A stretch of DNA of 64,000 nt from Gonioctena quinquepunctata (taxonomy: Eukaryota > Arthropoda > Insecta > Coleoptera > Chrysomelidae). Position numbers and translations under genes: made by a program. The stretch lies in contig JAFIRS010001011.1 of assembly GCA_018342105.1 (NCBI GenBank), positions 202,501-266,500 on the forward strand, written 5' to 3'. This document shows positions 12,103 to 24,513 of the stretch, one piece after another. The notes below the pieces were generated by a model. That model made no database searches, had not been told where the DNA came from, and worked only from the letters and a program-made list of their open reading frames with translations. Numbering within the stretch: position 1 is the first letter of the stretch; each line of letters begins with the position of its first letter.

Positions 12103-12800
12103 TTGGGAAGGGGGGGGGCAGTAACACACTCAGTCTTTGTCTTACAGAAAAGAGCCATCAAATATCTTTGTAAGGCCAAGAGGCAAGATTCATGTAAACC
12201 CCTCTTTCTTGAGCATAAAATACTAACAGTCATTCCAATATATATAATGGAAACAGTGACCATAATCCACAAGAACAGAGCTAATTATGAAGTCACAAAC
12301 ACTGCATATTCAACACGTCAAGCGAATCAACTCAGACTTCCAATACCCAATTCAACTTTGACATATAACTCACTTATATATAATGGTATTAGGATGTACA
12401 ATAAACTCCCGCTAGAAATTAAAGAAACAACAACGCTAAAACTATTAAAAAAAAGCATATTGAGTGATAAAGCCTTCTATAATCTACAAGATTATTTTAA
12501 TGACACACTGTGATATCCCAGTTTATTAAGTATACCAATCTTTTTATCGATACTTAATTTATATGATCTGTTTAATATATATTATTTATGTTCTTTTATT
12601 GTATGATATTACATTTTATTAATGTATTGTGAAAGCTTGACTATTTACAATAAGCTAATGTCTCTGTTATAATTTTAAAATAACCTATACAAAATTTGGA
12701 AATTGACTGATTATCCATAATCTTACATTGTGTTTATTAACAAGAGATAACTCTTAGCAACAATAAACATATATTTTCTCTCTCTCTCTCTCTCTCTCTC
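12103..12800 (+). pseudogene. 5'-truncated LINE (Jockey/CR1 group), 3' end
   Basis: Frame 12103-12513 encodes the region C-terminal to a LINE reverse transcriptase: QKRAIKYLCKAKRQDSCKPL, then KILTVIPIYIMETVTIIHKN and, near the end, YNKLPLEIKETTTLKLLKK. The same layout is seen in the longer LINE at 20.4-24.5 kb, but the two differ greatly in sequence. After the stop comes a ~260-base AT-rich 3' region ending in a (TC)n tract at about 12776-12800, consistent with LINEs that end in simple repeats. It is inserted in opposite orientation to the flanking BEL fragments. The RT core is absent, as expected for 5' truncation. Confidence 0.8.
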
Positions 12801-12839
12801 AATTCCATTAGTTGATACGGGGTGTAATCGAAACTTTCA

Positions 12840-15099
12840 ATTTCTTGTCATGTAATAAGCGATTTTAATATAATAAATTTCATCCACCCCCATTCAGGGG
12901 TAGTTTGTACTTGTGATATTTTTAATAACTCTGCTGACCGGGAATTTCCAGCTAAGATATTCCATTGAAACGCTGAAATATAGATTGCAAAAACATATTT
13001 TTTGTCACCATAAATTTTTTTAAATCAGTCTCCTCAACTTTCTTGAGCGAGGGTTTCCGGTGAATATATTTCATTGAAACTGTAAATGATTCCATAAAAC
13101 ATATTATTTGTGCCACCATAAAAAAATTCCAATCAATACCCTCATGGGTACTTGAGATTGTTGGAAGAACTTTTCTGACCGGGGGTATACAATTAATATT
13201 TTTTTTTTATTGGTGCCCCTTTTTACCCATTTAAAGCACGCCTCAGCGTGTTTAAATCGAGCTTTAAAAAACGCGCGTTTTTTAAAGGTAACCATGACAA
13301 CATCAACAAATCGAGAAACGTGAAGTCTAAATGACAAATTTTTGATTATTGATCTGACAGGAGTACCTTGTAACGTCAGATAAAATATTACTAACAATTC
13401 GTTCATTTATATGTGCTCCTCCATCCATTTGATGAACTTTTCATATTCTTTTTTATATATATCACTGGATTTTCGCGGTATTAACCGCGATTCTGTCTCA
13501 CTATTCAAAAAATCGATATTAGAATCATTCATTTTTGAGCTCTGGTGACAACAAATATTGATCTTTGGTAACAAATTGCAAATGAATGTTTTCTCATTTC
13601 CATGACAACGAAAGGTATACTGATGTCACATCACGAATTCAACCTTCTTGCATTATTAGTTCTTATTTCTATTTTTGTATAATAATACCAGTATATATGA
13701 TTTCAAAGTGCACCAATAAAAAATAGACGTAATATTCGTGGATAACTGGTCTTAAAAACACTTGCTCTATTTCGAGCACTCCGGCTGCGCCGTCGTGCTC
13801 GAAAAATCGCGCGTGTTTTAAAGCCCTTTTTATCCACTTATACTTTAATATACTATTATTGATGGCACAAGATATATTATTCGTGACACTATAGGGAATA
13901 TTCACATCAGCTACCTTGTACAGGTAGTTTATACTTAAGTTATTTTGAAAAACTGCTGACCGAGGAAACAAATATTAAAAAATAAACTAAATAATAAACA
14001 ATTCAGTCTCATCATTAATATACTTGAAAAATAAATGAAAATAAATTCAATATATACATCCAATTAATAATTTTGTCAGAATCCGCCAGGAAAATAAAAT
14101 AAATATCAGAATTGACCGGTACAATTTGAATGTTATCAATTTTCAAAAAATTAATAAATGAAATGCAACTTAAACAGACAATGGTCAATTTTGACGGGGA
14201 TAGTCACATTTATGAGGGGACTAAGGCGATTTTTTTCTATGGTGGCACACATAATATGTTTCGAGCAATCATATTCAATGTGGAATCATTTTCTACCGTT
14301 TCAATGAATAGCTTCACCAAAAACTCCCGGTCAGTAAAGATTTTCGAAAAATCACCTCTGATCATTGTTAATAAGAGGAAGCTGATTTTAACCCATTGCT
14401 ATCCCATAGAGGATTGCCATGATTAAACAAAATATTTTAATTTTATTGCATTGTTAGTCAGGTAAATGAGAGTAATAAAGTGCATACAGTATATTGTAAG
14501 GGTACCGTTCAAATATAATTTACATATGTGAGACTGAGTTGTTTATTATGAGGTTTATTTTCCAATATTTGTTCCCTCTTCCAGCAGTTTTTCGAGAAAT
14601 CGCAAGTGTAAACTACCCTTACCAGGTAACTGATGTGAATTTTCCATATAGTGGCACGAATAATAAGTTTTGTGCCATCATATTTCACCACTATTTTGAA
14701 ATATATTCATTTCAAGTATAAACTACCTCCATGAGGGGGTTGATTTATATTTTTTCTATGACGGGAAAAATGTTATTTGAAATCATTTTCACCATTTGAA
14801 AAATTCCGGAAACCCGGAAAAATTTAAAAAAGGGGTATGAACTACCCTTATGGGGGGACCGACTTTTTTTATATTGACACAAAAATATATTTTGTGCATT
14901 CTATATTTCAGCGTTTAGCTGGAAATACTCAGTCAGTAGAATTATTAGAAAAATACAAACTACCCCTAATGAGGGAGGATTGCATTTTTTAATATGGTGG
15001 CACGGAGGCATCCCTTCACAGATGCCAATTTTGCATTATGATCTTGATAATCGCATTACAAGTTGTTATATTAAAATCGCTTATTACATGACAAGAAAT
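12840..15099. mobile_element. Fold-back element 1, arms built of diverged repeats
   Basis: The outer ends are inverted copies: tttcttgtcatgtaataag at 12841 and its complement ending at 15099. Inside each arm a module of about 130 bases recurs (aaactacc..catgaggg, then a gtggcac..aaacatattttgtgc-like part, then gctggaaat or gaccggg-like parts), three to four times on the left and right in opposite orientation. A second mirrored pair (tcacatcagctaccttgtacagg near 13900 and its complement near 14620) lies nearer the middle. Local hairpins with GC-rich stems occur at 13225-13280 and 13768-13815. No transposase is seen. It sits in a former BEL element. Class (fold-back or similar non-autonomous DNA element) is inferred from structure alone. 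Confidence 0.7.
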
Positions 15100-15214
15100 A
15101 CAGAGCTTCGAATAAATCTAATATACCTTAGATGTAGCATACTCAAATTTCAGCAAATTATATCGATGCTTGGAAACCCCTTTATATCTGTGCCTAGTCC
15201 TTTCCAGACATCCC

Positions 15215-15348
15215 GCTATTTTCTCGACCAATAAAAACTGAAGATTCGCCTTATAAGAATGATCAATGGATGAAATTGTAGTTTCGGTTTTCTGACTGAT
15301 GTTTAACTTTGATTGGCTTATAGACCAGGGCTGAAGCCTTTGAAAATG
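15215..15348 (-). pseudogene. BEL/Pao protease fragment, downstream part
   Basis: Two minus frames carry pieces resembling the end of the BEL/Pao retropepsin domain: IKVKHQSENRNYNF in one and NLQFLLVEKIAGCLE in the next. They continue the protease interrupted at about 16.68 kb, with fold-back element 2 lying between. The match is by pattern only, but strand and order support it. Confidence 0.5.
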
Positions 15349-15351
15349 GTA

Positions 15352-16680
15352 AAAAGTTAAAAAAAAATAGGATGAAACCCATTGGTAGAGGAAGAGAATA
15401 TAACAAAAATGGAAGGAAAAATAATTTTAAGGGTAAAAACCGGTTTATCTCGATTTCCGGCAAATATACAAGTCCTATGGAAAAAACTTTCATTGCAAAG
15501 TTGTAGGCAATAAAAAGATCTACAACTTTTGTTCCCACATTTTTTTCACATAACCTCAAAATTTATGTGAAAAATTCAAATAACCAAGTTTTTGCTTTTT
15601 TATTTTTATCTTGTACAACAATTATTTTTTTCACGAAATTTGCTGAAAACCTCCTTTTTTATGATCCAAACACACTGTAATGTTTTTGATTTAAAATATT
15701 TATTTTTTCACCTTATTTTGACTTAATATCGAAAAAGCACCCTAATTTTCAATCGAAAATTCTCCTGTCAAAATATCAGCTTTTTTAAAAAAGTCGGTGG
15801 ACTTTTTGTTCGTTGAATTCTTCTTTCTGATGGTATAAAAAAAGTACATTACTATGGCAGAAAATGCAAAGAAACGAAAAAAACTCGAATCCGAATTCAA
15901 TAAGACATCTACAATATTTTGAGAAAGTTGTAGAATCTTCTTTAAATTATATGCGTAGATGCCTATCTATTGATATTTTGAGAAAACTTATATACCTGAG
16001 TGACCTACGGAAAATTTTAGCCCATCAAAAGGTATTTCATAGAGAAGTGGGGAAGGGGCTAGGAGGGTCTGTGCCTTACTACCTGTTATTTCTTTGCATT
16101 TTCTGAGAACATTTACATAGTAATGTATTTTTTTTTCACACCATCAGAAAGTAGAGATTTCAACGAACAAAAGGCCCATCGACTTTTTTCAAAAAGCTGA
16201 TATTTTGACGGGAGAATTTTCGATTGAAAATTAGGGTGTTTTTTCGATATTAAGTCAAAATAAGGTGGAAAAATAAATATTTTAAATCAAAAAAATTACA
16301 GTGTGTTCAAGTCATAAAAAGGTAAGTTTTCACCAAATTCCGTGAAAAATTTTTTTTTTGTAAAAGAAAAAGAAAAAACCAAAAACTTGGTTATTTGAAT
16401 TTTTCACATACATTTTGAGATAATGTGAAAACAGTGTGGATACCAAAGTGTAGATCTTTTCATTACCTACAACTTTGCTATTTAACTTTTTTCTATAGGA
16501 CTTGTAGTTTTGCCGGAAATCGAGATAAACTGTTTTTTTACCCTTAAAAACTCACCCCCTTCCACTTCTCGACCTCAGATTGCCCGTAAATTATTTTTCC
16601 TTTCATTTTTGTTATATTCTCTTACTTTTCCAATGGGTTCCATCCTACTATCCTACTATTATTTTTCTGGTTTAAAAAAT
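15352..16680. mobile_element. Fold-back element 2, ~500-bp inverted arms
   Basis: The left arm (about 15352-15878) and right arm (about 16085-16660) are imperfect inverted copies: atctcgatttccggcaa versus ttgccggaaatcgagat, aaccaagtttttg versus aaaaacttggtt, and tcgaaaattctcctgtcaaaatatcagc with its complement. The loop of about 200 bases has only a short frame. No transposase is encoded. It interrupts the BEL/Pao protease reading, so it inserted after that element. Target duplication could not be fixed because the edges have decayed. Confidence 0.8.
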
Positions 16681-18223
16681 TATGCCTGTTATCGGTAAAT
16701 TGAATTTCATTGAATCCAAATTAAGTCGATCAAGTAATTCTTTGGTACAAAAATTGGACTGACTACCTGAATCTTACAGGGCTCGGCATTCGACTGGCCT
16801 GTTTTTCCTATCAAATATATAAATAATCGCGGTCGATAGTAATATTTGCGCTGAATATTGAATTCCATCATTTGATAATAAACTAACTGAATATTCGTTA
16901 CCTAACGTGGTATATGAAGATTTTTCGCACTCACGACTACATTGCGGTTTATGCATTCATATTTTATTACTTTTTTTTTTTTTTTAAAAATTAATTTTTT
17001 TGATTGCATATGGAACCGACTGCGACATTCATACGAAAAATGTCCTTGTCTTAGACAGTTCAAACATATTTTTTGTTTCTTCAATTCCGTGAATCGATCT
17101 TTGATCGGAAAGGATAATAGCCTTTGGCACTTGTACGTATAATGATTATTCATTTTACAAAATGAACAACTGAAAACATTTAATTTATTCGAATTTTGAG
17201 ACGTCTCGGTTGATACAAATGATTTCTCTGAATTGCTTTTTTATTTGAATTTTTCCGCTATGTCATTATCGAGGGTTTCTAACAGTTGACATCTCATTTT
17301 TAAGAATTTCAACAAGTCATCTAAGGTTGGTAGATTTTATTTAATGGAATTATCCCATTCCTTTCTGGTATGATAGTCTAATTTAGTGGATAATAGATAC
17401 ACTAACAGTGTATCCCACGTCCCGACTGATTGCCTCAAACTATCAAGGGATCTGAAATGCTTTAAAAAATTATCAATAAATTTTCAAAGTGCCGTATGTG
17501 ATTTTTTCGTTACCGTTGGCAATTCAAAAATGCTTTTCACATGATTGTGCGTTATAATGCGCTTATTTTCGTAACGTTCTTTTAGAAGATCCCATGCTAC
17601 AGCATAATTTGATTCACTTATCTCAATGGATTGAAACACCTGAGATGAGTCATCCTTAAATAATTAAATTTTTGGATGTTATTCATATTCGGATCATTAT
17701 GTATGAGAGCATTGAATGTCTCGGTAAATGGTATCCAACCTTCATACTCACCATCAACATGTGGTAAATTTATTATTGGAAGTCGCACATTGTTTCTAGA
17801 TATGGCAATATTATTCATAGGATAATGATTGGAAGTATTCAGACTCTGCTGATTATTTGCCAAAGATTGATTGATAATTTGAGGAGGATTTATTGATTGT
17901 ACAACAACGGTTTTGTTTGAAACTGAAAATTTCTCAATCAATAAGCTTGCTCGAGAAATAAAATTATAATATTTGTCCTCAAACGAATTGCGGCACGTCG
18001 TATGTCCTTCAAAATCATCTGGTTCCACCTCCTCTATTTCACTTTGTGTAAGATTGAATTAATCTATAATGCCCGTAATTTTCTCTAGACGTAGCTTGAG
18101 CTCACCTTGATTCTTTTCATTATTCTCATTTTCGATTTTTTCTACTTAACTAATAAAATTGGTTAGTTGACGTTTTAAATTGCCATTTTTTCTCTTGAGA
18201 CCTTTCAATTCAGCCTCTTCCAT
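16675..18223 (-). pseudogene. BEL/Pao gag and protease start
   Basis: The minus strand starts with MEEAELKGLKRKNGNLKRQL at 18223, like the N-terminus of BEL/Pao gag. It continues (after stops near 18140 and 18060) into a frame with LPIINLPHVDGEYEGWIPF and FNALIHNDPNMNNIQKFNYL, the DUF1759 gag signature. Further on comes a zinc-knuckle region (CQRLLSFPIKDRF, then KICLNCLRQGHFSYEC). Then follows the protease: QILLSTAIIYIFD, then CRAL, a stop, then DSGSQSNF around the catalytic Asp. At least three stops and several frameshifts are present. The product would be capsid-like gag and retropepsin; it is dead here. The pol part continues beyond fold-back element 2. Confidence 0.88.
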
Positions 18224-18790
18224 TTTAGTGAACTATTTCGAAAAATTGTGACAATTTTGCCCTCTGAAATAAGGAATTTCTATATAAATCAGTTACCACA
18301 ATGCCACACAGCCCGAATCAATCTCGAAAAATGTTGAGGTTCAGAAGGGATAAGGAAATAATATGGATATGACCTATTGACAGCCACGACCTGGGGAACC
18401 GCTACCTCTATCTGCTCTCTGCTTCTTGTATCTGTTTGGTGTTTGGTCACTAACTCTCAACCATTTAAAGTATATATTTTGCTCGAATAACCATGTATAC
18501 TTTAAATGGTTGAGAGTTAGTGACCAAACACCAAACAGATAGAAGAAGCAGAGAGCAGATAGAGGTAGCGGTTCCCCAGGTCAGTGGCTGTCAATAGGTC
18601 ATATCCATATCATTTCCCTATCCCTTGTGAACTTCAGCATTTTTGAGATTGATTCGGGATGTGTGGCATTATGGTAATTGCTTTATATAGAAATTCCTTA
18701 TTTCAAAGGGTAAAATTGTCACAATTTTTCGAAATAGTTTATTAAAATGGAAGAGGCTCAATTGAGAGGCCTCAAGAGAAATAATGGCCA
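18187..18790. repeat. Long palindrome duplicating the BEL 5' leader
   Basis: Arms of about 290 bases (18187-18476 and 18497-18790) are inverted copies around a ~20-base spacer, with roughly 90 percent identity by eye. The left arm is the leader of the gag frame above, including its start codon. The right arm repeats it, so an ATGGAAGAGGCTCAATTG appears on the plus strand at 18747. Similarity ends soon after that ATG. This is a head-to-head duplication of the 5' end of the retrotransposon. Confidence 0.9.
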
Positions 18791-19922
18791 TGTTGGGGTT
18801 TGTTCGTGTTCGATTATACGAGATTTATTGATAGAAGAACGACTCTTTTGCAACTTTTTATATATCTATATTTTTGACAGTGATATAACAATGGACACTC
18901 ACTTCTCGATACCGACATCAATTATTATATCAACGAACGTCGATATGTTTTTGAAGTTCGAAATTTTTAGCTTTAATTGAAAATTCCTAGTTTGAAATAT
19001 TTTTTTTTTAATTTTCAATTTGTAAACATTGCATTGAAAAATTCTTGAATGTGCATTGGAGATTTTGTTGTTATTTGTTGCCATCTATCGCACTGAGTTG
19101 TAATTTCTCCGTTTTATTTCACCCCTAACTAATTTTCCCTGATTAAAAAGTCCATTACATCTTCAATCCTATTTTCTATAAAAGCTACTGTATTCTATTT
19201 TCTATAGAAGCGAATCAATTAAAATGTTATCGTCAGGTGCACGAAATGTTCGCCAATCCACAATGTTCAATTTGAATAAACAGGAATGATTGTAGTCAAA
19301 ACAAATCGTTAAAATCTGAGGTTTGTTCAATCGTGCCAAAGTTTGTTGGGTTGTCCAATATCCAAGCATACTCAAGGCGCATAAAGTATGTTTGTACTGT
19401 AATAAATCACCAAGAACATTTAATCGATAAAGTTTCTAACTGAAGCTTTCACGACCTTCACTATCCATGTAATGGCGTCATTCAGTGAAGATAAACCATC
19501 GTGAATTATATAAAAAACACAGTTTAGCAGTGAAAACGCTCCCCTGGGCGGCATTTCTTTGGAACGTGAATAGTATCCAGCAACTGGGTAAGAAATTACT
19601 GAGGCATATTGTTGTTGAATAACAATAAAAAAAATAATAAAAAAAAACTATTTATTAAAAAAAACAGTACATTTTCATTCCGAATACATGAAAATTTCCG
19701 GGATAAAATATAGTACCTTCGGAAATCAGATAACTGATTTGTACGTAGGGATTTTTATTTCTAACCACTTGAATCGAACATAGTGTTCATTGTAAGAAAG
19801 AAAAAATCGTGTACGGTCGGAGAACCACCGTCAGGAACGAAGTTCCTTACGCATTTTCTTCAACTCCCAGTTTTCTATTCCATCACATTTAATTGTCATT
19901 ATACCATGCAATACTGTACCTA
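18791..19922. other. Unassigned AT-rich DNA
   Basis: No protein domain is visible in either strand. A small hairpin (tcaggaacgaagttcctta) sits near 19830. This is flank between the BEL palindrome and the mariner-type element. Confidence 0.4.
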
Positions 19923-20431
19923 TACAGGGTGTTAGGTAAGTACGTGGCCAAACTTGAAGGAGTGATTCTTTGAGTAATTCTAAGACGAAAAGTTCATATA
20001 AACATAGGTCTGGTAATGCTACGTTTTCAAGATAGAGGGTGTCAACATTTCAAAAGAAATAGTTTTTTCCTAAATATCTTAATAGATAGATAGATAGATA
20101 GAACTTTATCAATCCATAAGAAACCACATACATGGTGTTGGACAGGTCCAAGGTTAAAAAAGTAGCATTCAAACCAGTATAAAAGATATGAAACAAATAT
20201 TCTAAGGATATATACACACATAGGTATATGCATATACATAGGCACAAAACATATAGACTGGTTTCAAGATAGAGAAATAAATGGACAATTGAGTTAAATA
20301 ATGTGCATATACAATATATAAATTCGAATTAATAAACATGACAGTATATAATACATTAAAATAAGTATAAGAATATATATAAGAGTGATAAAAAAAAATG
20401 AAGTGTATAATGTACATTTTGGCCATCAAAT

Positions 20432-23115
20432 TCATAATATGGGTTCTGCCACATGAGCATCATCAAAATATTCTGATAATGAATAATAAGCTTTCGAGTA
20501 AAGCAGATATTTCAATTTTTTTTTAAATGTGTTGATAGTACCGCAACTTTTAATATAATTAGGAAGCTTGTTGTATATTTTACTGCTCGCATAAGAAGGT
20601 GATTTTTCAAATAAGGTTGTTCTATGAGGAGTGGTCAGTAGATTATTCCCAGTTCTCGTTTTGTATCGATGATGGGTATTATTTTTTTCGAATTTTTGCT
20701 CATTTTTTCTGATATATAAGCAACACTTTAAAATAAAAATGCAGCAAACCGTCAGTATTTTCTTGGTTTTAAATGTATCTCTGCATGAGTCACGTGGCTT
20801 CATATTGAACATCAGTCTAATGATTCGCTTCTGAGCTACGAATATTCTGTTGACTTCGCTTGCATTTCCCCAAAGAATGATATGGAATGTTAAGGCAGAG
20901 TAGACAATTGCATAGTACACCTGAATTAAGATAGATTCGTGAAGCTCGTATCTCAATTGGGTGATGGCAAAGTATGACTTAGAGAGTTTTTTTGATGTTA
21001 ACTCGATATGGTCAGACCACGAAAGTGATCTATCAATCGTCACACCTAGGAACTTTGTGGAGTAGTGCATATGGGGAAATTCGTTGGCTAATTCGGTGTT
21101 TTTGTTGAAGCAAATGATTTTGGTTTTTCGAGAATTTAATATAAGTTTATTTGAGTTGCAGTAGGTTGTCATTTCTTCAATTGCCTGTTTAATACCATTA
21201 GTCATGTCTTCCATGGTGGACTCGGCTATACCGATAGTTGTATCATCAGCAAAATTGATGAGGGGAAATCGATTACTAATATTCAATGGAAGATCATTAA
21301 GAAAAAGAAGAAAAATGAGTGGGCCCAGAATTGAGCCTTGGGCCACTCCAGTATTTATTGTAAATTGATCTTTTACCAATAGAGTAATGCTTTCGACAAG
21401 TCAAAAAAGATTCCCGCAACATATAAATTTTTGATAAGAATGATGAATTAATTCCAGAATTCCCCCTAATACCCATATTATACATTTTTGAGGCCATGAA
21501 GTCTTTATCAATAGAGTCGAATGCTTTCGACAAGTCAAAAAAGATTCCCGCAACATATTTTCTATCATCCATCCCTTTATGTAAAAAGTCTACAAAGAGA
21601 GTGGTGGCAGTTTCAGTGGATCTGTCTGCCCTGAATCCGTGTTGAGATTCTGCTAATATATTGTGTTTGTTCAAGAATTTCACAAGTCTGTTATATATGA
21701 GTCTCTCGAGTATTTTTGAGAAAATACTCAGGAGACTAATAGGTCTATAATTGTCAATTTCTGATTTGTCTCCACTTTTATACACAGTGATAACTTTACT
21801 CAGTTTTAAAACATCTGGGAATTCACCCTTCACAATACATATATTTATGAGAGAAGTTAACGGATCAGCTACACTTTCATAAACTTCTTTTAAAACTTTT
21901 ACCAGCACATCGTCTGGACCTGTTGACATTGTATTCTTCAAGTTGCGTACTATTGATTTTATTTCCTCGGTGGTGGCTGGCTCAAAGAAAAAGGTATGTG
22001 GGAGTATTTCTCCAGCTGTACAGGTTTGGGATCTGTTTGCTCCGAAATGATCCTCCATTTTTTCCTCGATTATATTTGAGAAGTATTCTCCGAAGCGATT
22101 CGCTGCTATCTCAGGATCAGTTATTTCCTCATTATTTATATTTAAGTGGATATCTAGCTTATCACGATTTTTTTTTAATTTTAATTTCCTTTGGCCCAAA
22201 ATGTTTTTTTTTTTCTTTCTTAATGATTTCCGATAGTTTTTTCTTTTCATCTTATAAATCCTTTCCAAGCACTTACTACCTGATTGTTTAAACATATGAA
22301 ACGCATTGTCCAAATCTTTTTTTTCGTGTTTCAATTTGTCAGTGAACCAGTTTGTCGTTTTAAATGGAGTTATTGTTTTAGGCGTTTGGAGCTTTTACGA
22401 TGGTAATGCATTTCGTCCAATTTTGTTTTCAGATGAGAGGTGTTCTTCTTTGAACTTTTACGATGGAGTTAGTTACTTCTGTTTTAAAGTTGGGTTGTAC
22501 ATCGGTGTAGTTGTAGGATAGGGTAACTGCTAGATGGTCAGATAAGTGAGGATTAAATATCGATTGGGTGCACTGGTTGGGGTTTAAGTTGGTGATAATG
22601 TAATCAATTCCACTAATCGAAGTTTTGTTGTTTTTATCAGTGCATATTCTTGTTGGTGACGTTAACATATTATGGCATTCAAATGAGTCCATCATGTCTT
22701 TCAATAATTTGAAGTTATTATTATTATTGTCTAGAAAATCAATGTTTAAATCACCACAGATTATGACTTTATGGGTTACTATGTACTCACTCAGAGTGGT
22801 TGATATATTTTCGATAAATTTTTTGACACTTCCTATCGGTGGCCTGTAGGTGCAGATTAAAAATATTTTTTCTGCCAGAGATATTTCCACCATACAGTAT
22901 TCAAACTCCATCTCAAGCGAGTATTTACTAGGTAATGTTCTACATTTTGGTGCTATGTTGTTTCTCATGAAAATGGCTGTTCCTCCATGTTTTTTTGATT
23001 TTCTGCAGAAGAATGACATTAATTTATAGTTGGGAATGTTTATAGAGGTTATATTTAATTCATTCATCCAGTGTTCGCTGAGACATAAGAAGTCTACATT
23101 TTTTTGTGTCACCAT
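20432..23115 (-). pseudogene. LINE 1 ORF2: endonuclease and reverse transcriptase
   Basis: N-terminal part (23115-22429) is an apurinic-type endonuclease: LSEHW with the catalytic Glu, TYRPP, GDLNID, and the final SDHLAV. Then come the RT segments: YRPISLLSIFSKILERLIYN, HGFRADRSTETA, FFDLSKAFDSID (first catalytic Asp), GVAQGSILGPL and NFADDTTIG (catalytic FADD). The C-terminal region includes AQKRIIRLMFNMKPRDSCRD. The enzyme would nick DNA and reverse-transcribe its own RNA at the target. Frames change near 22.4 kb and at 21.3-21.4 kb. About 50 bases around the SKAFDS codons occur twice (21375-21424 and 21508-21560). The intact form would be around 900 residues; this copy is broken. Confidence 0.92.
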
Positions 23116-23199
23116 TTCCTCAATTTGACTGACTTTTGATGATAAAGATTGGACATTATGTGTAGTAGGTTAAGTTTTTTCGTTATTGCTGTAGGTTTT

Positions 23200-24370
23200 T
23201 CAATTGTGCATTCCTAAAAAATGTTTTGTCTGTTGTCCAAGGTCCACGACGTCCATTTCGTACAATTTGCTCATTTCAGGTACTGGTTTGTCTTCAGAAG
23301 TAGATATTGCAATTTGAGCTGTTCGGGGGTTTATATGATTAGTGTGGAGTGTGGACTCTTTCTGTGGTATGTTTTCTGTTGGTGATAGGGTTTTATCGCT
23401 TGAGTAACCAAGATCGGTTATGTATAACGAAAGTGCTTTACTCAATAAGTATGTACCGATGTTTGTCATCACATTACTATATCTATATCAAGTGATTATT
23501 ACACTCAAAAACTTTCACAGAGTTCCTATATTTGCGAAATTCTTTGGTTAAGAATAAATTGTTTTCGTACGAGATTTGATTCCTTCTCCAGTTATTAGTA
23601 AGGTATGGCTCAGTAATTACGATGGTGTTTGTATGTGCTACATTGTCAACAAATATTTGAATATTACTGGTGTTAATCTCACATTTATTTAGCCATATAA
23701 TGAGCCAGTCGTCTTTCGTGAATTTTTTGGAATTCGCCACTGCCCTCTTCAGGATTTCGGCAGTGTCTGCATGTGTCTTGATGATAGATTCCACCAAAAA
23801 TTGTTCATTTTGATTTGTGAGGCACGAAGCCATATTTTTTCCATAGTAGTTTGATACAAGAAGTATTTTTTCTGGGGGAAGGGTTTAATCTCTGAGATGT
23901 CTTTAATTTTTGAGTTTGTGGCATGGCATTCTCTTTGCTTTAAATTTTTTCCTGCTATTTCCAACATTTCTTTTTTTCTTTTTATTTTCCCTTTTGTAAA
24001 TTCATCTCCGCCACTGGCTATCTCGATTGTATGAAGATCAGTTGAAGTAGATTTATGACTCATTGATGTAGTTGTTTGTGTACTGGTTGTTTTTGTTTGT
24101 TTCGTTTTTTCTTTGACTTCTTTTTGCAGATTTTATCTTCTAACTCCACAATTGTTTTTTCATTATTTTTAAGAGGGTATTCATTTCCGATTCCATATCC
24201 ATTGCTTGCTGCATGAACGTGTTATTTTCTTTTTCTAGCTTTCCAATGTAATTACTCTTCATTTCTGTTTCGTCAGATAGATCACTTATGGTTTTTTCTA
24301 ATATACTGGACTGTTCTTCTTGTTCACTGATATCCTTTTTACAACATATGATTTTATTTCCTTCTAGCAT
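23200..24370 (-). pseudogene. LINE 1 ORF1, coiled coil and C-terminal domain
   Basis: Several overlapping minus frames together give one ORF1-like protein. Segment 24370-24140 is acidic and heptad-like (begins MLEGNKIICCKKDISEQEEQ), a likely coiled coil. Segment 24063-23749 is lysine-rich. Segment 23833-23483 has ADTAEILKRAV and WLIIWLNKCEIN followed by TIVITEPYLTNNWRRNQISY, resembling the C-terminal globular or esterase-like part of some LINE ORF1 proteins. Segment 23472-23200 is a short tail. ORF1 proteins bind element RNA. The multiple frame changes are decay or misread homopolymers. Function is inferred from position before ORF2. Confidence 0.65.
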
Positions 24371-24371
24371 A

Positions 24372-24513
24372 ACAATTTTTTTTTATTAACAAGAAGGCAG
24401 CTTTTATGAAAAACACTATGACACTGGGTGCACACATAGTGAACAAATGGTTTGTTTTTACAGCATTTGTAGCTGATATTTGGAGAGCACTGAGAAAGTG
24501 TGTGTCCCAACAT
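24372..24513 (-). CDS. LINE 1 ORF1 N-terminal zinc-finger part
   Basis: A 46-codon frame starts MLGHTLSQCSPNISYKCC and continues FVHYVCTQCHSVFHKSC, a Cys/His pattern like a PHD-type finger found at the N-terminus of ORF1 in some insect LINEs. It ends at a TAG two bases before the next frame's ATG, so it was probably once continuous with the ORF1 frame downstream. Confidence 0.6.

Noticed and set aside
15263..15559. 98-codon minus frame as a gene
   Set aside because: Most of it reads one arm of fold-back element 2; only the last ~20 codons resemble BEL protease.
9000..18223. Calling one continuous BEL/Pao element from 18.2 to 9.0 kb
   Set aside because: Order and strand fit (gag, protease, integrase, LTR), but RT/RNase H is absent and the presumed 3' LTR start does not resemble the leader before gag, so the fragments may come from two elements.
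20042..20435. Overlapping minus frames rich in Tyr, Ile and Ser
   Set aside because: They read the LINE 3' untranslated region and its (CTAT)n tail; composition is driven by simple repeats.
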